The position numbers and the translations under genes were made by a program. From assembly GCA_034440635.1 (NCBI GenBank), contig JAOTON010002130.1:568501-632500 (forward strand): a stretch of 64,000 nucleotides of DNA. The letters run 5' to 3'. Shown piece after piece: positions 56,448 through 64,000 of this stretch. Source of the DNA: Lepas anatifera (lineage: Eukaryota > Arthropoda > Thecostraca > Lepadidae). The notes under the pieces are model-generated. The model did no database searches and was not told where the DNA came from. It saw only the letters and a list, made by a program, of their open reading frames with translations. The stretch's first letter is position 1; each line of letters begins with the position of its first letter.

Positions 56448-56600
56448 GTCATCTCAGGTCAGGCCACCAGTGTAGGTTAAGTGACTTCACTTCCAAAAAT
56501 ATTTTAGGTGTCATAAGTAAGAAGTGGGTGAGTCTGTCAGATTGAGACTGATACCACGTAATGGGCCTGCCGAGTAGGGGAAAGTGGGCGGTCACGGATA
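56448..56600. mobile_element. Internal fragment of a TTAA element
   Basis: GTCATCTCAGGTCAGGCCAC and AGTGTAGGTTAAGTGACTTC, later ACGTAATGGGCCTGCCGAG, parallel 29400-29535 of the TTAA element at 29264-30148. Confidence 0.6.
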
Positions 56601-57002
56601 CCGTAACGATGGTATGAGTTTTCGGTGACTTAATGAGCTTGTTTCGTTCCTATTTTGGCTGTAGAGATACTCCAGACATTTATTTACTACTGTGCAAGCA
56701 GCTATGTGTCTGTAATTATCATATTAAAATTCGTTTAAAGGTTAGAATAAAGTAGCAAAAATCCATTTCGCACCACCTAGTGGGTGGGCACCCCATGGGG
56801 AAAGATGGACATGACGACCAAAGTGATTGAACCAGGCCTTGATGATTTCTATCTGCATTCACGCACTAGGTGACAGTCGTCCGCCGCGGGAAGGGTATTT
56901 GCTTACTTTCTCCGTCAAAGGGTCAAAGGGGGTCATGCTTTTCCTGAATTGTTTAATGACGGAGGATTAAAGTATCAAGGGCTGTCGTAGAACTGTACAT
57001 AG

Positions 57003-57110
57003 GTTTATCCAGGATCGCCGATCAGCGGAGCGGGGCACCCTGTCGGGGGGGGTGCGCCATCTGGACCAGGGGGCGGGCACGCGTCCAGGGGGCAGCGGAT
57101 ATTCATATAT
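57003..57110 (+). mobile_element. Partial copy of the 228-bp hAT-type MITE
   Basis: CATAGGTTTATCCAGGATCG followed by CGGAGCGGGGCACCCTGTCG and GTGCGCCATCTGGACC corresponds to the start of 31438-31665. Confidence 0.55.
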
Positions 57111-57429
57111 TCCAGAACCGTTGCTGGAAAGGAGGAAAATAAATCGGGACCGACTTGTATCACACCAGGTTTTCTTCTATTCCTAGAACCGTTGCTGGTG
57201 AATGAAAGCTAATATTAGGGCAAGTTAGAAGTGTGCATCTTGATCTGGGTTGGTTTCAGGTCAATAAAATGCATGGTTTGCCTTCTGGAGCATACAATTT
57301 GCGGTCATATTCATTTCCCAGCGCCTCCCGTCTCCCCGTTTTGCAGTTATCGGTTGCCGGGGAGCTGGCTGGCGTCCACCCTAGTGACCTCCTGATAAGT
57401 CAGGTTTTACACTAGAAAGGATGCTGAAG

Positions 57430-57668
57430 AAAGTGTTGCGCTGGCCTAGTGGATAGAGTGCTGGTCTACCTTGGGCGAGAGACTGGGATCGACTCCGACG
57501 GGGAGCAAACACTTTTTTGTTTCGTTTCGCGACGAGAATGAAGGTTACTACTTCCCACATGTTCGTAGGGATAGATTTAAATTTCAAAATGACTTGCTTC
57601 CCCACATTGTCATGTGGCTCTCCTGCGCCAAAACGGCGTGAGCCGAGGCCGCAGGCCGAGGTTTCTAT
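57430..57668 (+). mobile_element. tRNA-derived SINE with CATTGTCATGTGGC 3' segment
   Basis: CTGGCCTAGTGGATAGAGTG is an A-box and CTGGGATCGACTCCGACGG a B-box region. A weakly conserved body is followed by CATTGTCATGTGGCTCTCCT and GAGCCGAGGCCGCAGGCCGA. The latter occurs alone at 28826-28916 and 39880-39963, and this copy links it to a tRNA head. Confidence 0.7.
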
Positions 57669-58164
57669 ACATACGGCTCCAAAAGTGACAATGGCACAGG
57701 GGTGCATTTTTTGGAGACGATGTTGAGAAGTTTTTTTAGTTTGCCTTACGCAGGATCCGTTTTTACCTCAGATCTGTACACCACTTTTGCTCTTTCAACC
57801 AGGTGCCTAAGCTGGGGGTACAAGGATGTTTGCGATTTTTACCGATTTGTTTTCTCCACAGACATTGAAGTCATTTTATTTTTCATAATGCGTCGTATTC
57901 TCTCTTGACTTTCATGCGTGAAAAGTTACGCAGCCTCAGGCAAAAGGGAAAACACAAGGGAAATAAGGCAGAGCTGCAAAGACCGCTTGCAAACGAGCTG
58001 CTCTGCCCGGCCTTTGCATGCCATTTGTTTTACTTCTACGCTAGAGTTGGATTATTGCACGACGTTTCCACACGCGCGGTGGTCGATTTTACACCCTCAT
58101 AACTACTATTGTCTTCAAGCTTTGTCCATGTGGTTTAAAGCAGCCCGGAGCACGCCTGTGACAT

Positions 58165-59135
58165 TTCGAGTTGTTGTTGTTGTTGTTGTATTGCTGTAGC
58201 CTCCGGCAGCATCACTGCTGCCTAGCCACTCAGCTCCGGAGGGGCCGAGCAGCGGCCCCCAGGGCCCTCACCATGTCGCCGCTCCGCACCTGCTCCGGCG
58301 TCGGGTGGATGCTTCCAGCAAGTTGGAAGCGGAGCGCCATGCGCCCCGGACACCGGAGCAGACTGTGCCTCGGGGTGTCTGCCTCCTCTCTGCAGATCAG
58401 GCACGGAGCAGCTCCGCGGCGATGGTTGTAGCACCCCTGGCAGGATGGCATGAGGCCTATACGATGTCGGTACTGGGCAAGATACCTTTACTTAAAGTTA
58501 CGCTCAAGAGGGATTCCTCCACGCCCGAGTGACGTCACATGGGCGTGGAGGATTTCCTTCACCATTGAGCAGCGTGTTAAACTGCTGCTGATGGCACTTC
58601 CCGCTTACGAATTTGTGAGAGTACAGGGTAATCAATTTTATCCGAAATACAATGAATAAACATTTCATTTTCGATTCTGGGCCTCTTTTTGCAAAAAGGA
58701 TATTTTATCATTTAATTTTCCCATGTTACATAACACGGTGTGTGACGTCACATCCGGTAGTCTGCGCTTGCTGTTGGAGGGGCTGGGTACTGGGCCGACC
58801 CTGACCAGTGTCAGGCGCGGATCTGGTGGACATCCACTGCTCCGCTTCGGTCTTGGTGGGGTGCTGGTGGGGGGCAGATGAGCCACCATCAGCTGGCGGA
58901 ACTAGCCCGGGGCCAGTCCCGGATGGTTTGTGTCAGCGTAGTTATAGTTGCCGCCCGATGTGCCGCCTGGGTGTCCACTGGGGCAGTCATCTGGGGGAAC
59001 TGGGAGGCCTCTTTCGCGGTGGCGTCCGCTCTCTCGTTATCGGGCACGTCAGGACCCATTGCATGTGTACCTGACGTAGTTGACGCAGCAACAGGGCCGA
59101 GAGGGCCTCCCAGACTTCAACTCCCAGAGACAATG
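58165..59135 (-). mobile_element. LINE 3' end: RNase H tail, Cys motif, (CAA)n tail
   Basis: On the - strand 59110-58890 encodes VHMQWV and PDNERADATAKEASQFPQM (end of RNase H, with its last Asp). Then 58451-58230 encodes PSCQGCYNHRRGAAPCLICR and DTPRHSLLRCPGRMA, the C-terminal zinc motif, followed by a (CAA)6 tail at about 58165-58183. The interval 58490-58800 is unrelated and contains ACGTCACATGGGCGTGGAGG-like sequence. Same family as 10665-11476. Confidence 0.75.
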
Positions 59136-59224
59136 TCTGAAGTGGCCTGAAGGAAGCTAGAAGCTTGATTTAGCTCTTCTAGAAACCGAGTTGGGCCTTG
59201 GTTTTGTCAGTCGCATTTTATAAG

Positions 59225-59440
59225 AACAGAATCACCTTACATGGGCTTAAAATGACGTCATAACTCGTTGACCTGACCTGACCTAGTGCCAATTTTTGGT
59301 CACAGGCTGTCAAATTGATAATCCTAAAAGCATGCAAAGCGACGCGCATCACATTAAAATCAGCTCAGTGCCATTCGCGGAAAACTAAGGTATGGGGTCT
59401 AATCGGACCCCGTAGGCGGCGAAGGGTTCAGAAACAGTCG
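59225..59440. mobile_element. Fragment related to the TTAA elements
   Basis: GTTGACCTGACCTGACCTAG, then GCGACGCGCATCACATTAAA and GGGGTCTAATCGGACCCCGT with GGCGGCGAAGGG. Similar blocks occur at 41385-41500 and in the AGGTCA-rich elements. Confidence 0.45.
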
Positions 59441-59569
59441 AATTAGTCGTAATAAAGTAGCTCGCGCAGGCTGAATTTTTATTTTTGGGCCACGTTTTCT
59501 GAATAAGTCATTTTCTTATGGGCATGCGCAAGATAAAATCATATAATTTGCATTCTCGACAAAAAGTTC

Positions 59570-61567
59570 CCCGATGACACAGTCTAGTGTGCACCAACAG
59601 CGGGCAGGTCGCCTTCCAAACTTCTCCTTTAGATTTCCTGATACCGATAAGACGTTTCCAGAACCTTCGAACAGGATCGTAGAGTCTAGCCTTCAAAAAC
59701 TCAAAGATGATCTTCTGCGTACGTATAAAAGTCACAGAGTAGCTACCCATAATGTAACGGCTGAGCAACGTAATCTTGTCCATGAATTCGCAAAAAAACG
59801 AAAATGTCATGGTTAAACAGAGCGACAAATGTAAGGGTTTTGTAATTCTAGACAAAGATGCCTATATAAACAAGGTTAACACTATCTTACATGACCCAGA
59901 GAGTTATGAAAAGTTAAGTAAGAATCCTGTTCAGAATGTGGAAGCCAAAACCAAACGTACGCTCAAAAGCGTCGCTAGGGGAAAACTGCCGGATAGGACA
60001 GTAACAGATCTAACCCCCGCGCATAGTAGAACCCCCGTATTTTATGGCTTACCGAAGGATCATAAACCATTAGTCCCTCTCAGACCAGTCATATCTGCCT
60101 GTGGAGGGCCAACAGAGAAAACTTCTTGTTTGCTTTTGCTTCATCAACTTCTCCAGTTTGTGCCTACGCATATTTGGGATACCAAAGACTTTTTGAAGAG
60201 ATTCTCAAATCACACTCAATTAGACGGCATACCAGCAGGTAGCATTTTCTTCAGCATAGACATTGTCAATTTGTATGGAAACATACCCGTTCCTGAGGCT
60301 ATCAAAACGGTAGAAACAAAGCTAGACAATCATTCACAGAATATCGATACTTTTGGCCTGACCAAAGACGACATTTCTAAACTTCTCGACCAGTGTCTGA
60401 GTGACAATGTTTTCTCATTTGGGGATCAGTACTACCGAAAAAATTAGGCTTAGCTATGGGAAATCCATGTGCACCTGCCTTGGCCATTCTGTTCTTAGAT
60501 ATGTTTGAAACCAATACGTTAGCTACATGTCCTGTCAAACCAGAGTTCTTGGTAAGGTACATTGACGATTATGCAGGTATCTTCTCGCATGGGCAGGAAG
60601 CTTTGGATGACTTTCTTAGTTACATGAACAGTAGACATCCATACCTAAAATTTACCATGGAGCACACGGGTAGTGGAAGTGGGGTGCCCTATTTGGTTAC
60701 GTTAGTCACAGCAGAAACACATGGCGAAAACACTATGATAGAGACAGAGCTCTGCATCAAACCAACCAACTCGGGGATCATCCGCCATAGCACATCTGCC
60801 CATCCGACGTCTACGAAACACAATATTATCCGAAACATGTTCCACAGGGCAATGGATAACTCATCGGGCTCAGAGAAAGAGAAAAAAAGCGTAGATAAGA
60901 TTTGGAATCTGCTTCTAAAAAATGGGTATCGTGCAGGGCTTCTCAGGCGTTTGTTGAGGGAAGTTAGACTAGCAAGGACAGGTAACGGAAGGTGCAAGGA
61001 AAAAAAGAAGGCTCAGATTCTTATGATGGGTTCTTAACCTTGCCGTACGTAGACGAACAGCTACTCTGTAAAATAAAAAAAGGTCGTAAAGAAATCTAGC
61101 CTGAAAGTACATTTTGCCTGGAAGAATAACAAGAAACCTAAGTCGTCATTGGTTAGGTCGGCCATTTCTAAGCCAAAATGTCCTGGGGGTCAGAGGTGTC
61201 ATTTATGCAAGTCTGGTTTTAAAGGCGACTGCACACAGAAAAATGTAGTGTATCAAATAGACTGTAGACTGTGTAACCAGAATCAAAACGGCTCAATACG
61301 TAAGGGAGTCGATGAGGCCCGTCCGATTGCGATTTAACGAACATTTGCGGAACGCGAAAAATAAAACAGGAACACGCCTCTAGGAGATCATTTTCTCGGA
61401 AACATGCAGCGCCAGACACTCAGGCTATATCAGAACCACTTGAGCTAATAGTAGTTCATCGGGCACGTGATCATCCAGATAGAAAGATAGCCGAATCCAT
61501 AATCCTTCAGGATCGTCATCCCAACCTTAACCTACAAGGAACGTCCTGGCCTATTATGCGGGTCTAA
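59570..61567 (+). mobile_element. Penelope-like element (RT plus GIY-YIG remnant), frameshifted
   Basis: The region starts with a 5' segment (LQKLKDDLLRTYKSH, HNVTAEQRNLVHEF). After a frameshift near 59800 comes SDKCKGFVILDKDAYINKVN, then TPVFYGLPKDHKP and FFSIDIVNLYGNIPVPEAI with the first catalytic Asp. After another shift in an A-run near 60440: GLAMGNPCAPALAILFLDMF and VRYIDDYAGIF with the catalytic Asp pair. Further shifts near 61030 and 61080 precede a Cys-rich linker (CPGGQRCHLCKSGFKGDC) and the endonuclease part (RFNEHLRNAKNKT), and at least one more comes before the end at 61567. This domain order and these motifs are typical of Penelope-like retroelements. The copy is inactive, but its catalytic residues are still readable. 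Confidence 0.92.
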
Positions 61568-61669
61568 GATAGGCTATCATTTAACAGCAGTGGCTTAAGA
61601 GGTAAGGGAGGGACCAGCGTAAGAATATGTGTTCTGGGGTAAGACATCCATACATTATTGATAGCGTTT

Positions 61670-62330
61670 TTGATGCTAGACGTATATGCTTTTGACGTTT
61701 AACTTTGGGCCAGATGTACAGGCTGGAGAAAAAAGGGCTATGATTGTTGAATTAGTTTAACTAGTCAGAAGTGATGGACTTAGGTCACAGGTACGGCTCA
61801 GGTATGGTTTTTATAGGTAATTTATATTTGATGATTCTTTTCTGCAGCCAGATGTATACTCACTCAACGCTTAACGTTGGGCCAGAGGTACAGGATGGGG
61901 AAAATGGTTTATTAATGATTGATCAGATTAACTAGCGTAAAGTGATTTTAGAGGTACTACTGGGGTTGGGGTTTTGAAATATGCAAATAATTATTGATAT
62001 TACTTTTCTGCAGCTAGACGTATACTCATTCGACGCTTAATGTTGGACCAGAGGTACAGGCTGAGGAAAAATATTTACCAATAATTGATCACATTAACTA
62101 GCTATTAGAGATGCATTTGTTTAAGAGGTACATACTGTGGGGAAGGGTTGTTGAATGAGTATAATATAAAAATTGACAGTGTTTTTTTTTGCAGCCAGAC
62201 GTATACTCATTCGACGCCTAACGTTGGACCAGAGGTGGAGGCTGGAAAGAAAGGGTTTATCAATTACAAACCATATTAACTAACATTATGCAATGGATTG
62301 AGTTTAGGTATAAGTTGACCCTGACCACTA
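61670..62330. repeat. 165-bp tandem repeat, 4 diverged units, beside the Penelope element
   Basis: Four units start near 61674, 61851, 62014 and 62196. Each begins GCAGCCAGACGTATACTCAT followed by TCGACGCTTAACGTTGG and ACCAGAGGTACAGGCTG. The rest of each unit is AT-rich and less conserved, with TTAACTAGC recurring. The array begins about 100 bp after the Penelope coding region. Confidence 0.85.
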
Positions 62331-63274
<944 letters not shown>

Positions 63275-63485
63275 TAAGTCATGCGGCTTACAGTCTCAAG
63301 AGAGAGTACTCAGTATGCTGTTTACAGTCTCATCATTTCTGCTGATTGTATTCATGTAATTTTGTGAGTGTAAGTGCTGTCGCGGCCGAAAATTTTTTGC
63401 CTTCCTAAACTGCTTTAAGTCCACAACCGTAACAAGTCCCTCGATTACTTTAGAGAGGCTTTGAACTGCAAACTGAACTTGCAAA

Positions 63486-63751
63486 CAGACTTGTTGATGA
63501 CTCAAATTTTCTGGGGTCGACTCGACAGTGATTCACAGCTTAATAGCTGACTGATTCTGACTCAACTCGCTGTGTTGAAAATGGTTAGCCGACTCGACTC
63601 AGCTCAAATTCAGAAGTGAATTGACTGAACTCGGTTTCGAATAAACATTCAGTCGGAGTCGACTCCGGCTCAGAATGAAGATAAAATATGCATGCACAAA
63701 ATGCACATTTCGTTCAATAATAAGCAAATTGCAATGCATTTATTTATGATA
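63486..63751. mobile_element. Second copy of the 1.8-kb hAT, broken
   Basis: CAGACTTGTTGATGACTCAA at 63486 and the following 260 bp match the reverse complement of the right end of 8010-9822, including the GAGTCGACTC-rich subterminal part and TGCACATTTCGTTCAATAAT. The copy is interrupted at 63752 by a TTAA element. Confidence 0.85.
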
Positions 63752-64000
63752 TTAACACGCGCATTGACGGGGTCTGAGCCACCTTCGATTTGACAAGGGT
63801 GGGGGGCGGGTACCCGCCACCCCCCCCAAGATCTCGAGAACCACGGTAGGTAGCGAAAAACGGTAAACGGCGTTGGGTAGCCCATCCACTTCTCCATCGA
63901 AATATTCGGACCATTTTTTATCAGGTCACATTTAAGGTCACGAGAGGTCAAAACATGCCGTAATAAGGATATAAGTTTTTCGGCCATTACATCTGAACAA
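63752..64000. mobile_element. TTAA element (CACGCGCATTGACG end), running off the window
   Basis: TTAA at 63752-63755, then CACGCGCATTGACGGGGTCT, GGCGGGTACCCGCCACC and AAGGTCACGAGAGGTCA. It is the reverse complement of the right part of 29264-30148. Its right end is outside the window. Confidence 0.8.

Noticed and set aside
61670..62330. Hammerhead ribozyme in the 165-bp units
   Set aside because: The required CTGANGA and GAAA core elements were not found in proper arrangement.

Overview
The window is nuclear DNA of an invertebrate animal, most likely an arthropod or related protostome. I see no bacterial or plasmid features. The arguments are split genes with canonical GT-AG introns, an animal DNA-repair gene, RNase H-encoding LINEs, Penelope-like, hAT-like and TTAA-target transposons, tRNA-derived SINEs and many tandem arrays. 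A species cannot be named from the sequence.

Two spliced genes organise the window. The first, on the + strand, encodes the single-stranded-DNA-binding subunit B of the SOSS complex (NABP1/NABP2, hSSB1/2 family). Three consecutive coding exons are visible at 2622-2712, 15687-15796 and 63173-63273. They join in frame across a 13-kb and a 47-kb intron, so nearly the whole window is intron of one small gene; its last exon(s) lie to the right of the window. The second gene, on the - strand, lies entirely inside the 47-kb intron. Its exons at 40687-41193, 40219-40379 and 31951-32094 encode a class II aldolase/adducin-domain protein. Its own 8.1-kb second intron is filled mainly by two large tandem arrays.

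Layout. 1-2.6 kb: a 43-bp array and a LINE ORF1 remnant upstream of the first visible SOSS-B exon. 2.7-15.7 kb (intron 1): a 31-bp minisatellite split by a retroelement, a hAT-like composite of about 4.7 kb with a clean 1.8-kb hAT nested in it, LINE fragments, a second 31-bp array and a SINE. 15.8-31.9 kb: an array of 33/36-bp units, TTAA-flanked elements rich in AGGTCA half-sites, a foldback element, simple repeats, a very homogeneous 60-bp satellite of 42 units, and a Penelope fragment. 32-41 kb: the antisense aldolase-like gene with 37-bp and 23/24-bp arrays. 41-56 kb: GC-rich CCCCTGAGCTG minisatellites next to hAT-like ends, an inverted duplication of an unknown coding sequence, an element with inverted GTACGTA arrays, and a Jockey-like RT fragment. 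56-64 kb: SINEs, LINE 3' ends, a frameshifted Penelope-like element with a flanking 165-bp array, the third SOSS-B exon, and a second hAT copy broken by a TTAA element.

The long reading frames in the tandem arrays (for example 904 codons at 34.1-36.8 kb) are products of repeat composition and I do not call them genes. Boundaries of decayed elements are by eye and approximate, except where a target-site duplication is given.
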